Shown: one piece after another, positions 48,512 to 57,583 of the stretch
Layout: each line of letters begins with the position of its first letter
How positions within the stretch are numbered: the stretch's first letter is position 1
Origin: Sphingorhabdus lacus
GTDB lineage: Bacteria; Pseudomonadota; Alphaproteobacteria; Sphingomonadales; Sphingomonadaceae
NCBI RefSeq assembly: GCF_009768975.1
Contig: NZ_CP035733.1
Location: 620,001 to 684,000 of the forward strand
Reading direction: 5' to 3'
DNA length: 64,000 nucleotides
Notes under the pieces: generated by a model
The model's input: only the letters and a program-made list of their open reading frames with translations
What the model was told of the DNA's origin: nothing
Databases searched by the model: none
Position numbers and translations under genes: made by a program

Positions 48512-51208
48512 CTAGAAGCGTTTACGAAAGCTCAATTCAAACACCCGACCCCGCGGATCGAGATAAGCGGGCTGATAACCCAATGGCACATCGCCATTCT
48601 GGTCTCGCACATCGATGACATCATTCAGGATATTGTCCACGCGCAATGTGATCCGGCTTCCCTTCAGAAAGGGCATTGCTTTTATAACCAGGGTTTGTTG
48701 ATCCAGATTGACGAACAGGAATGCATTGATTGCGGCAAGGTCACTGAACCTAAGGTCATTGCTTCCGGGCAAGCCGGAGCCATCCGCGGTTGTCCCGCTC
48801 TTATAAGTCCCTTGAAGGCGCAAGCCAAAGCCCTTGTGAAACACTCCGCCTGATAATTCGATCTCGTGCCGTGACGCCCCGCCATTGCTGCTTACCGCCG
48901 ATCCATTTAGCAAATCGAGCACCGGAACGCCTGGCCGGATGAGGATTTCTTCTTCAATGCGGTAGGTATGGTAAAGTGCAAGGCTCCATCGGCTCGGCAT
49001 CCCGCCGCCAGGACCAAAGCCACCGCCGCCTCCAAAGCCACGGCCGCCGCCGCCACGCGGACCGCCGGCGCCGGGAGGACGCCCGCCACCGGGGCCGCCA
49101 GCGCCTGGAGGGCCACCCATGGGGCCTCTTCCTTGTGGCTGGCTACCGATCGCGCCGGATACATTGAAGCCCCAGCGAATACGTTGTGATTTCTCCTGAT
49201 CAAAGTTCACGGGACGCTGGTCAATGCTCAGCAACTGGCCGCTCGCGTCACGTGTAACCCGTCCGGGAAAGGCAGCCTCGATTTCAGGCGTTAACAGTGG
49301 AAAGCTCGCTGTTGTATTACGGCTGTTGTTTTTGAAATAACTGAATTGAAGCCCAAAGTCTTTGATGAATGTCGGGTTCCAGTTCGCGTTCAAGATAAGG
49401 TCACGACGCTTTTCCCCGACAAGCGCGGGGTTGCCTCCGCTAAGCACGGTGATGAACGAACTTTGCCCTGTAACAAAGTCAAACGTGGCGACATTGGGAG
49501 TCACGATGAGAGGATTGCCCAATTGTCCGATTCCCGGCGCATTCTCGTCACCCGTTATCGAAGCCTGAAATGTAAGATTTTTTGCAGGGGACCAGCGCAG
49601 ACCTGCACCATATTCGGTGAGCCGGCCGAAATCGGAAAGGTCGCTAAATCCGATATTTCCGTTGATAGCCCATTCGCCGATCGCACGCCCTACACCGAAA
49701 TCACTTCCGGTTAGCGGCAGTTCGGCATTCACCGAATGGTTTATGATGTTACGGCGTAACGAAACGTCGGTCACGACACCCGACCGGAAAGTGTCGCTGT
49801 CAAGCATCTGACGGGTAAAGCCCGAGGCAAATGTGATCTGCACGTCACCTGCGGGCAGTGCGAAGGGTGACCCTGCAAGGGTGCTGCGCGTGTCGATGTT
49901 TTGAATAAGGCTACTGGCCAGATCAGGTGCGAGAAACAGAAGGTCATTCCCGAAATCAGCAGCAAAGGGGTTTGCTGTTCCTGCTAGGACTGCGGCACGA
50001 AGACCGGCAAAATCCACATTCCGGGTTGTCGTTGTTTCGGTGTCGGTGCGGGAGTAATTTCCGGTCACAGTCCACCGCCAACCACCGATCAAATGGTTCA
50101 ACGTACCGCCGGTTTGGAACAGATGCGTTTCGCTTTCCCGCTCCAAAGGTCGCGGGCTATCGAAATAGCGGCTAACCGTCACATCCGTTCCAAAAGGCGA
50201 AAATGCACTGCTTCCGGGCAGAACGAAGCTTGCACCGGGCAGGCCAAGCAATGATCGGCTACCGTTCAAGGCGTAATTTGCATTGATCGAGACGACAGAT
50301 TGCGGGCCTAATGACCTGCTCCATGTCCCGTTGACTTCTAGTCGTTCCGTTTCGGGTAATAGCGTTCGGAAATCGCTGATATCGCCATCATTTAGCTGTC
50401 CCGCGGTCGATGCAAATTGCGCTAGCGTTGGGTTTGATACTCCGACGGGGACACCTGCCTGGCTTACAATTGCTCCCGAAAGTGCCGACAATGCTGGGGA
50501 TATCTCGCCATTTGCACCCAGCCCGCTAATATTGCCGCCCCGTGCAAGCAGGGAACCGTCGGCGGAAATCAGGTCACGTTCGCTTTCCGTCAAGCGCGTC
50601 TGGCGTTCAATTTGCACGTCAAGATTTATACGGGTCTTGGCGCCAATCCGAGTTAGCGTGGCCTCAAACTCATTGGTTGCAAAGCCGCCATCTTCTGGTT
50701 GGGCGTGCTCGACTTCGGTGGCGAATGACGAGAAATTATCTTTCAGGATGAAGTTTATGACCCGCTGGTCGGGGCGGAAGCCATATTTGAGTGCTACCTC
50801 TTCCGGGAAAATCTGAACCTGCTTCACAGCTTCGGGTGGAAGGTCGCGCAACTCACGGAATCCTGAAATACGTTGGCCATTTAGCAAAATGACAGGCTGC
50901 CCGCCGCCACGACCACGACCCGAATTCGTTTGAGGGGAGACAGCCGCCACAAGATCGGTCAGCGAGGAAGCGCCTACCGCGGCAATATCCGCTTCATTCA
51001 ACTGTTCGACGGGAGGAACGTCGGTGTCGACCGACCCACGGATCCGTTCGGCGATGACGACGATTTCGTCTGATGCATTTTCTTCGCTTTGTTCTTCGTC
51101 GGCAACATCCATGCCGGCTGTGCTGCCAACAGGTTGTTCTTCCGTGACTGCAATCGCAGGCATTGCGGTAGATGCAAGTAATAAGGCGCTAAGGGGGATT
51201 ATACGCAT
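48512..51208 (-). CDS. TonB-dependent outer-membrane receptor with a Gly/Pro-rich insert
   Basis: An 898-residue outer-membrane transporter. Signal peptide MRIIPLSALLLASTAMPAIA, then a plug domain (about 55-155, including ILLNGQRISGFRELRDLPPEAV in two parts) and a beta-barrel ending with the terminal aromatic-type strand RVFELSFRKRF. A run of about 47 residues (about 690-737) is almost only Gly, Pro and Arg. It belongs to the sphingomonad group whose plug reads EEVALKYGFRPDQRVINF. The substrate is unknown. Confidence 0.93.
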   Translation of the reverse strand: MRIIPLSALLLASTAMPAIAVTEEQPVGSTAGMDVADEEQSEENASDEIVVIAERIRGSVDTDVPPVEQLNEADIAAVGASSLTDLVAAVSPQTNSGRGRGGGQPVILLNGQRISGFRELRDLPPEAVKQVQIFPEEVALKYGFRPDQRVINFILKDNFSSFATEVEHAQPEDGGFATNEFEATLTRIGAKTRINLDVQIERQTRLTESERDLISADGSLLARGGNISGLGANGEISPALSALSGAIVSQAGVPVGVSNPTLAQFASTAGQLNDGDISDFRTLLPETERLEVNGTWSRSLGPQSVVSINANYALNGSRSLLGLPGASFVLPGSSAFSPFGTDVTVSRYFDSPRPLERESETHLFQTGGTLNHLIGGWRWTVTGNYSRTDTETTTTRNVDFAGLRAAVLAGTANPFAADFGNDLLFLAPDLASSLIQNIDTRSTLAGSPFALPAGDVQITFASGFTRQMLDSDTFRSGVVTDVSLRRNIINHSVNAELPLTGSDFGVGRAIGEWAINGNIGFSDLSDFGRLTEYGAGLRWSPAKNLTFQASITGDENAPGIGQLGNPLIVTPNVATFDFVTGQSSFITVLSGGNPALVGEKRRDLILNANWNPTFIKDFGLQFSYFKNNSRNTTASFPLLTPEIEAAFPGRVTRDASGQLLSIDQRPVNFDQEKSQRIRWGFNVSGAIGSQPQGRGPMGGPPGAGGPGGGRPPGAGGPRGGGGRGFGGGGGFGPGGGMPSRWSLALYHTYRIEEEILIRPGVPVLDLLNGSAVSSNGGASRHEIELSGGVFHKGFGLRLQGTYKSGTTADGSGLPGSNDLRFSDLAAINAFLFVNLDQQTLVIKAMPFLKGSRITLRVDNILNDVIDVRDQNGDVPLGYQPAYLDPRGRVFELSFRKRF

Positions 51209-51389
51209 GGGGGAGAAACTCTATTCTTGATTTTGTTATGTGCGTTAATAGACACTTGAATGCTGCACGAAAGCTGAACTTTGTAGCATTTTGTCGCAAT
51301 ACCGCTTTTGTGCGGTGCCTCTTCCCTTTTCTGCGCAGACAAGCTAAGGGCGCTGCAACATTAGATTTTCAAGCATTTTAAGGGGCCGA

Positions 51390-51608
51390 ATGGCAAAAGA
51401 AGAATTACTCGAAATGCGTGGCACGGTGCGCGAATTGCTGCCCAACGCCATGTTTCGTGTCGAGCTGGAAAATGGCCACGAAGTATTGGGCCATACCGCA
51501 GGCAAAATGCGCAAAAACCGCATCCGCGTTTTGGTGGGAGATGAGGTTTTGTGCGAACTTACACCTTATGATCTGACCAAGGGCCGGATCACTTATCGCT
51601 TCAAATAA
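51390..51608 (+). CDS. infA: Translation initiation factor IF-1
   Basis: A 72-residue S1-fold protein: [19 protein letters not shown] and [34 protein letters not shown] (in two parts) are typical. Binds the A site of the 30S subunit during initiation. TAAGGGG lies just upstream of the ATG. Followed closely by maf. Confidence 0.98.
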   Translation: MAKEELLEMRGTVRELLPNAMFRVELENGHEVLGHTAGKMRKNRIRVLVGDEVLCELTPYDLTKGRITYRFK

Positions 51609-51621
51609 GGCGGCGCAGACC

Positions 51622-52203
51622 TTGGGTCTGGACCCCAAACTTGTTCTGGCATCCTCCAGCCCGCGTCGGCGGGACTTGCTCGCTCGTCTTGGCGTGGTGC
51701 CAGATCGGATCGCGTCTCCCGACATCGATGAAAATCCGCGCAAAGGTGAAGTGCCGCGCGTTTACGCACTGCGGATGGCGGAGGAAAAGGCCGTTGCTGT
51801 GGCACGCCATGATGGTGAGATAGTCGTTGCGGGGGATACGACCGTGGCGGTGGGGCGCCGAATTTTGCCACAGGCTGCCGATGCTGAAATGCAGCGTGGT
51901 TTTCTGGAACTTCTCAGTGGGCGACGCCACCATGTGCTGAGCGCCGTCGCAGTGATTGATGCCGAGGGCAAGATGCGCAGCCGGATTTGCGACAGTATCG
52001 TGCGGTTCAAACGTCTCGGTAATGACGAAATTCAGAGCTACATTGATTGTGGCGAAGGTCTTGGCAAGGCGGGCGGCTACGCAATTCAGGGCAGGGCAGA
52101 GGCCCTCATCGACTGGATGGCAGGAAGCCATTCAGGCGTAATTGGTTTGCCCCTCTACGAAACACGCGCACTGTTGCGGGCATCAGGGTATCACCTTGAT
52201 TGA
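51622..52203 (+). CDS. maf: Maf-family nucleotide pyrophosphatase
   Basis: A 193-residue enzyme that removes pyrophosphate from non-canonical or modified nucleotides (house-cleaning). ASSSPRRRDLL is the N-terminal signature; GDTTVAVGRRIL and GYAIQGRAE are later family motifs. The TTG at 51622 is used as start since no in-frame ATG or GTG precedes the signature. 13 nt after infA. Confidence 0.92.
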   Translation: MGLDPKLVLASSSPRRRDLLARLGVVPDRIASPDIDENPRKGEVPRVYALRMAEEKAVAVARHDGEIVVAGDTTVAVGRRILPQAADAEMQRGFLELLSGRRHHVLSAVAVIDAEGKMRSRICDSIVRFKRLGNDEIQSYIDCGEGLGKAGGYAIQGRAEALIDWMAGSHSGVIGLPLYETRALLRASGYHLD

Positions 52204-53188
52204 AATCTGGACTGATAGCGCCCCCGGCGAACAGCGGGCGGCTTTGGTCGAGAATGGCAAGATTGTTGAAATTCATCTCCAGCGCGACCTCCGGCCACTT
52301 CTGGGCCAACATGGGACTGGCCGGATCGATCGAAAAACGCCTGCAGGGGCCTATGTGGTGGATGGCTCTGGCCGGGAACTCCTCATACGCGGACATATTG
52401 ACGTAACTGAAGGTGCTTATCAAAACTTTGAGGTGAGCCGCGAGGAAATTGCCGAACCTGGGCGGTTGAAAATCGCGGAAGCAAAAGCCATCGAGGCCGT
52501 ATCACCCGATGTTGACGTAGAATGGCTTTGGCAATTGCGGTTGCAGAGTCTTGCCACCGGAGTTGATCCTGCACCTAAGCCCATGGATGATCTCTTTGAT
52601 GTGGCGCGTGCGGGCTTTTCAGTTGTCAAAAGCGCTATAGTGCATTTTCAACGCACGAAGGCCGGTCTTGTGTTCGACATCGATGGAACCGGCGATCCCT
52701 TTGCCATCAATAGCGCTGCCGCGGATGAAATAGCCCGGCTTTTGCGACTGCTTCAAATCGGAGGTATGGTGATGATCGATTTTGTAGCGATGGAATCAAA
52801 AGCAAAGCGCCAGCAAATCGCCGAATTATTCGACGCAGCGGCTAGCGCTGATGGTCGGCCATTTGAACGTAGTGCCATCAATGGCTTCGGCTTGATGCAA
52901 GTGGTGCGCAGCCGGCCTCGTCCCTCTGTGCTGGATCATCTCTTTGGCACCAATGTAGGCGCGCTTTCGGACGAAACGAAGGCTTTCTGGCTCTATCGGG
53001 AAGCTGCACGGTCGAATGGTTATGGCTTGCGCACCATTACCACCAGCACGAAGGTAGCGACCCTTATGCTTTCTCCGGAATGGCGGTCAATCCGGACCCA
53101 GTGTGAACGACTGGCCGGGGCCGCGCTTACCGTCGTTGCGGATGAAAAGTGCAGCGGCTATGGACATGTACATGTCGCGCAGAGCTAA
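52196..53188 (+). CDS. Short ribonuclease E/G homologue
   Basis: A 330-residue protein related to the catalytic core of RNase E/G: DVDVEWLWQLRLQS and the core segment LLRLLQIGGMVMIDFVAMESKAKRQQ (RNase E has a near-identical stretch). It is far shorter than RNase E and RNase G and lacks the C-terminal scaffold. The TTG at 52196, overlapping the maf stop by 8 nt, has AGGG 8 nt upstream; the longer frame is rejected. Catalytic competence is not shown. Confidence 0.84.
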   Translation: MIEIWTDSAPGEQRAALVENGKIVEIHLQRDLRPLLGQHGTGRIDRKTPAGAYVVDGSGRELLIRGHIDVTEGAYQNFEVSREEIAEPGRLKIAEAKAIEAVSPDVDVEWLWQLRLQSLATGVDPAPKPMDDLFDVARAGFSVVKSAIVHFQRTKAGLVFDIDGTGDPFAINSAAADEIARLLRLLQIGGMVMIDFVAMESKAKRQQIAELFDAAASADGRPFERSAINGFGLMQVVRSRPRPSVLDHLFGTNVGALSDETKAFWLYREAARSNGYGLRTITTSTKVATLMLSPEWRSIRTQCERLAGAALTVVADEKCSGYGHVHVAQS

Positions 53189-53351
53189 TCAATGCCCCCT
53201 ATGCAACAAGCAGCAAAGCCCCGATTTCCGGCCTTTTTGTAGTCAGGGCTGTAAAGATCGGGATCTGCTGAAATGGCTGGATGAAGGCTATCGAGTGCCG
53301 GGTCCGCCTGCCGATTATGAAGATAGTGTCGATAGCTTTTCACAAGACTGA
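53172..53351 (+). CDS. yacG: YacG-type zinc-binding gyrase inhibitor
   Basis: A 59-residue protein: CPLC at the N-terminus and FCSQGCKDRDLLKWLDEGY give the four Zn-binding cysteines of YacG, which in E. coli binds GyrB. The ATG at 53172 is inside the RNase gene (17-nt overlap), as in related genomes. It lacks the N-terminal extension of the longer frame. Confidence 0.93.
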   Translation: MSRRANQCPLCNKQQSPDFRPFCSQGCKDRDLLKWLDEGYRVPGPPADYEDSVDSFSQD

Positions 53352-53418
53352 TTTTGCGCTTGCCAAGGGGTATATCGCCTCTCTATAGGCTGCGCTCCCA
53401 CGCGGTTTTTGCCGTGTA

Positions 53419-53493
53419 GCCCGAGTAGCTCAGGGGTAGAGCAGCGGATTGAAAATCCGCGTGTCGGTGGTTCAAATCCGCCCTCGGGCACCA
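53419..53493 (+). tRNA. tRNA-Phe (GAA)
   Basis: A full cloverleaf of 75 nt including the encoded CCA: acceptor GCCCGAG (53419-53425) pairs with CTCGGGC, D-arm GCTC...GAGC, anticodon stem GCGGA/TCCGC, T-arm GGTGG/CCGCC. The anticodon GAA is at 53451-53453. Confidence 0.98.
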
Positions 53494-53576
53494 CTTTTCT
53501 GGTGTCATTCCAAATCGATCGTCTACGCTGAATCAAACATGTGGTTCGGCTGCTCTGATTGATAATGTTACGGGCA

Positions 53577-53609
53577 AAGAAAAAGCCGGAGCAGCATGGC
53601 TGCCCCGGC
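53577..53609 (-). terminator. Terminator downstream of the second TonB receptor gene
   Basis: Read on the minus strand, an 11-bp stem (53599-53609 with 53585-53595, one G-T pair) with a 3-nt loop is followed by a T-rich tract (53577-53584). It lies 24 bp after the receptor stop. Confidence 0.88.
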
Positions 53610-53632
53610 ATTCTCCCCTCCAGAGTTAAGCT

Positions 53633-56209
53633 TTAGAACTTGAACTTGGCCGACGCGCCGTAGAAACGTGGCGGTGGCGGATAGCCCGAAAGGCTGCCCG
53701 ATTGTGCCACAGAGGCAAAGATAACCGGGTTGTATTTCGGTTCGGTCAAGTTGCGGCCCCACAGGCTGAGCTCAAGTCCGTTTTCCATCGCGAACGACAC
53801 CGATGCGTTAAGCGATTCGATGGCTGCCTTGAAAGGTAGACCTTGTGCAATCTGATAGGCGCTGTTGAGTTGGTAATCCGTGTGTAGGATCAGCTTGTTA
53901 CCACCACCGACTTCGATGTTGTAGGTTCCGCCGACGGAGACACTGTGCTTCGAAATGCCGGTTGGTGTACGTCCGGTTAAGTCGGTCGGCGCGATATTGT
54001 TGGTCGCGTTAAAGGCCGAGCCTCCGGTGAACTTGTCAAACTTCGGATCCAGATAGGTGTAGGAAACTGTGAAGTTCAAATCACGTGTCGGCGAGATTGT
54101 TGCATCGATTTCCATACCTGTGGTGGATTGCTTTTCAGCATTCCCAAGCACAAACCCGGTTCCCGAGAAGACGTTGCTCTGGAAGCCCTTCAGGACCTGC
54201 TTGAACAGGGCCAGATTGAATCCAAATCCGTCGAACTGACCTTTCAGGCCGAGCTCGTAGACAACCGCATCTTCAGGACCGGCGAAACGTGTGCCTGTGG
54301 TAAGGTTGTTGAGAGCCAGTCCTGCGCTCCGGATTGGCGATGCCGCAGGTGCAGGGACCTGAGCAGGCGAGCCGGCAATGAAGTCGGTAGGGAATGGGCG
54401 GCTGTCGGTGGACAGGTTAAAGGACGTTGCCTTAAAACCTGTTGCATAGGTCAGATAGCCGCTGATCTGGTCGCTGAATTTGTAGTTTGCACGAAGTGTG
54501 TACGACAGGTCGCTATCACGCGTCTTGCCGCTTTCCACCGCGTTGGGAAAATTCAGGAACGCTGGCAAAAATTGCAAGGGGCGGAAACCGAGAAACGGGT
54601 TGCAAGTCCCTGCAGGTGCGCCTGTTGTACAAGCCGTGGTCCGTGGGAAAAGAGCCGCAGTCTGGCCCGGGAATGTACCAGCGGGTATTGTTCCAGGAAT
54701 ACCCGCATTGGCAGCTGTCTGGATCAAATCGATCGTCGAAAACGTATCGGTTGTGGAGTTGTTGGAAGCAACAGCCTTCCGGTCTTTCGTATAGTTGAAC
54801 CCAGCGGTCAAAGTCAGGCCGTCGGTAAGCTCCAGATCAACTTGTCCGAAGATGGACCAGGCTGTGTTCTTGTAAGCGAAATTTTCGAAACGGCCCAAGC
54901 CCTGTGATCCGAACGGTGCGACCGTGGCGGGAATGCCGTTGAGAAGGCGCAGAAGCGGTTCATTCGCAACATAGGCGCCGCCGCTTAGCAGGTTGGCGTA
55001 GTTGCGGAAGTCACGGCCAAACAGCAGTTGCGACGCGATGTCGATATCTTCCTTGAAGTAGAAACCGCCGAGCAGGAAGTTGAACATCCCGTCAAAATCC
55101 GACGCGATGCGCAGTTCCTGCGTATAAGTGTTGATCGCGGCATCGGCTTGGTTGTTGCCAATCAGGTCGGCGCTGGTGAAATCCGAATCCTGGTTTGTGA
55201 ACGAACGGACCGCGCGGTAGGCGCTGATGCTGGTGAGCGACAGGCCATCGGTTAGATCCCAGTCGACTTGACCGGAGAAACCATAGTTTTTGATGTCGTT
55301 GACCGACTCAAAATTCTGGAAGGTATCAAGGCTGAATGGGTCGTTGCGGTCGATATTGCCGCCCAGCGCACCGATAGCGGCGCCAGTGGGGCCATTGAAC
55401 ACGTTGGCAACGCCGCAGCAGATTTCATTAATCTTGTCATAGTCCGCAATCAGGCGGACTTTTACAAGGTCGCTTGGTTCCCAAAGGATCTGGCCGCGTA
55501 CGCCCCAACGGTCACGGTCGTTTGACTTGGTGCCGAGATTGACCACGTTCACGTAGCCATCACGCTTGTTGTAATTGCCTTCAAGGCTCACTGCGAGCGT
55601 GTCGGCAATGGGCCCTGTGACATTGGCCTTCACAACCATGGCATCATAATTGCCGTACGAAACTTCAACGCCGCCGCCGAACTCGAATTGCGGTTCTTTC
55701 GTGACGATGCTGATAATACCTGCCGACGCGTTCTTGCCGAACAACGTCGATTGCGGTCCGCGCAAGACCTCAACGCGCTGGATGTTGGCTAAGTCGCCAA
55801 TCTGAGCGGCGGAGCGCGAACGATAGACGCCGTCGATGAAAACGCCGACTGAAGGCTCAATGCCCGAGTTGTTAGCGCCATTGCCAAAACCGCGAATGAT
55901 GAAATTGGTGTTTGCCGAGCTCTGCAACTGCCCAACCTTCAATGAAGGTACAAGGGTTTGCAGATCGATCAGGTCGCGTACTTGCGAACGCTCGATTGTT
56001 TCCGCGCTGGTAACCGAAACCGAAATCGGCACATCCTGCAACGTTTGCTCCCGCTTTGTCGCGGTCACGATGATGACATTATCTTCCGAAGCTTCTTCTT
56101 CGGCTTGTGGCGCAGCATCCTGCGCATGAGCGACGGTCCCCAACCCGAGCGAAGCGATGCTGATGGTGGACAGCATGGTCGCTTTGATCAACCTATTTCC
56201 CAATTTCAT
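53633..56209 (-). CDS. TonB-dependent outer-membrane receptor
   Basis: An 858-residue receptor. Signal peptide (LIKATMLSTISIASLGLGTVAHAQ), then a candidate TonB box VIIVTATKRE, a plug domain with VGVFIDGVYRSR and VEVLRGPQSTLFGKNASAGI, and a barrel ending in RFYGASAKFKF. The ATG at 56209 has AGGAGAGAG upstream; the longer frame is a read-through of noncoding sequence. The substrate is unknown; siderophore, cofactor and glycan uptake are all possible. Confidence 0.94.
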   Translation of the reverse strand: MKLGNRLIKATMLSTISIASLGLGTVAHAQDAAPQAEEEASEDNVIIVTATKREQTLQDVPISVSVTSAETIERSQVRDLIDLQTLVPSLKVGQLQSSANTNFIIRGFGNGANNSGIEPSVGVFIDGVYRSRSAAQIGDLANIQRVEVLRGPQSTLFGKNASAGIISIVTKEPQFEFGGGVEVSYGNYDAMVVKANVTGPIADTLAVSLEGNYNKRDGYVNVVNLGTKSNDRDRWGVRGQILWEPSDLVKVRLIADYDKINEICCGVANVFNGPTGAAIGALGGNIDRNDPFSLDTFQNFESVNDIKNYGFSGQVDWDLTDGLSLTSISAYRAVRSFTNQDSDFTSADLIGNNQADAAINTYTQELRIASDFDGMFNFLLGGFYFKEDIDIASQLLFGRDFRNYANLLSGGAYVANEPLLRLLNGIPATVAPFGSQGLGRFENFAYKNTAWSIFGQVDLELTDGLTLTAGFNYTKDRKAVASNNSTTDTFSTIDLIQTAANAGIPGTIPAGTFPGQTAALFPRTTACTTGAPAGTCNPFLGFRPLQFLPAFLNFPNAVESGKTRDSDLSYTLRANYKFSDQISGYLTYATGFKATSFNLSTDSRPFPTDFIAGSPAQVPAPAASPIRSAGLALNNLTTGTRFAGPEDAVVYELGLKGQFDGFGFNLALFKQVLKGFQSNVFSGTGFVLGNAEKQSTTGMEIDATISPTRDLNFTVSYTYLDPKFDKFTGGSAFNATNNIAPTDLTGRTPTGISKHSVSVGGTYNIEVGGGNKLILHTDYQLNSAYQIAQGLPFKAAIESLNASVSFAMENGLELSLWGRNLTEPKYNPVIFASVAQSGSLSGYPPPPRFYGASAKFKF

Positions 56210-56435
56210 AATCTCTCTCCTGTTAAACTTATCTGCCGGTATTCCGGCTTTTCTTGGGGATGTTTTTATTTTATCGCCCCCAGCATCCCACTGAGCTGCT
56301 AAGAAGCATTGGTGATTTAATAACCGCACAAATGCTGCGCAGCAATTATTAGTTTGCGGCGTGAAAATATTGTTGAAAGTGCGATAAAAATGATACGCAG
56401 ACATTAACCATAAGCCCCGAAAAGACAGCATCTGC

Positions 56436-56576
56436 ATGCCGAAAATGGTACGAAAATCTGACCTGCCCCAAAAGATATGCGCTGCGTGTCAAAAGCCGTT
56501 TGCCTGGCGCAAAAAATGGGCGAAGGATTGGGAAAATGTTCGCTATTGTTCGGACAGATGTCGACGGGCGCGATAG
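56436..56576 (+). CDS. DUF2256 zinc-binding mini-protein (46 aa)
   Basis: A 46-residue frame: [16 protein letters not shown] then [14 protein letters not shown]. Two CxxC/CxxxC-type pairs and the flanking residues match DUF2256, a small protein of unknown function that presumably binds Zn. An internal ATG at 56445 is an alternative start. It lies in the gap between the TonB receptor promoter region and tRNA-Thr. Confidence 0.82.
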   Translation: MPKMVRKSDLPQKICAACQKPFAWRKKWAKDWENVRYCSDRCRRAR

Positions 56577-56590
56577 CATTGTAGGTGGAA

Positions 56591-56666
<76 letters not shown>

Positions 56667-56686
56667 ACGCTGAGCGCCCCTTAGCC

Positions 56687-57583
56687 TCAAACAACGCCAA
56701 AGGTCCAGCCCTCAGTTTGCGCAATGTGCGGATTCAGAGGCTCAGGCTCCCAAAACAACGCATTTCCAGCGTTCTGGCGAAGCCAAGCCGCCGTCAGGAT
56801 CGCGTCCGTAGCGTGATCGGTGTAGCGCGACAACGGCTCATGGGGACCGCATCCGAGGTTCGCTAGCGCCATATCCAGCGCGTTGGCGTCCCTAATCTTG
56901 CTCAAACCCTTTCGGAGCCCTGATGCGCGCGCTGCTATCTGGGTATATATCTCGACGATTTGCGGGCCGCTTTGGGATAGAGGATCAAATGGCCAAACCG
57001 GATGCCGCTCACCGACCAATTTTAATAGACGCATGCCGGCAAAGCTTGCTTTGGCAACCTGCGCCGCTCCAATCGCGTCATATACAGTCGAAGGCTTTCC
57101 GCCGCCTTGGGAATTATAACGGGCTTCGCATCTGCGCAGGTGCATATAGGCCGCTTTCGGGCCGTCTGCCGCGCCAAGATAAAAGTGCCGCCGATGGTGG
57201 GTTTCCAGAAAAGATGCAGCGCCCAAATCAGGATCGGCACATGTAGAGTCGACATAATCCCAGAATGCACGCCCTGTTTCCGGTACTTTGTCGCCGGGGA
57301 GATAGCTGCCGCGCTCTACAAGGGGCGGTGCGAAGCTGAAGTCGAAGCCAATGAGGAGATCGTCCTCCTGTGCTAGAAGCCATTGGGCTATGCCGGTTCG
57401 CGACCAGTGTTTTTCCGGCGGAGCAACAAGAACGGGTGCATCGGAACCAATTCCGCATATGGCGAGCGCAATTCCCGGGTGGGATAAACCCTTCGCACCT
57501 GACCAATCGACACAAGCGAAGCGGGTGAATTTTCGCTGCTGTGCTGCACCGATGTTGCGCAACAATTCGCCCTTATCAGCCAT
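56687..57583 (-). CDS. Predicted RNase-H-fold (DUF429-like) protein
   Basis: A 298-residue soluble protein. CVDWSGAKG and LIGFDFSFA near the N-terminus and ATDAILTAAW near the C-terminus hold the spaced acidic residues of an RNase H-like fold, as in DUF429 predicted nucleases. I do not recognise a specific family name. The start at 57583 overlaps the rarA stop by 8 nt, so it is coupled to rarA. The nuclease role is inferred. Confidence 0.65.
   Translation of the reverse strand: MADKGELLRNIGAAQQRKFTRFACVDWSGAKGLSHPGIALAICGIGSDAPVLVAPPEKHWSRTGIAQWLLAQEDDLLIGFDFSFAPPLVERGSYLPGDKVPETGRAFWDYVDSTCADPDLGAASFLETHHRRHFYLGAADGPKAAYMHLRRCEARYNSQGGGKPSTVYDAIGAAQVAKASFAGMRLLKLVGERHPVWPFDPLSQSGPQIVEIYTQIAARASGLRKGLSKIRDANALDMALANLGCGPHEPLSRYTDHATDAILTAAWLRQNAGNALFWEPEPLNPHIAQTEGWTFGVV

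Noticed and set aside
48968-49189. Plus-strand Ala/Arg/Thr-rich frames
   Set aside because: They arise from the repetitive Gly/Pro codons of the TonB receptor on the other strand.
53315-53611. Minus-strand frame across tRNA-Phe
   Set aside because: Also a tRNA-derived artefact, with no ribosome binding site of note.
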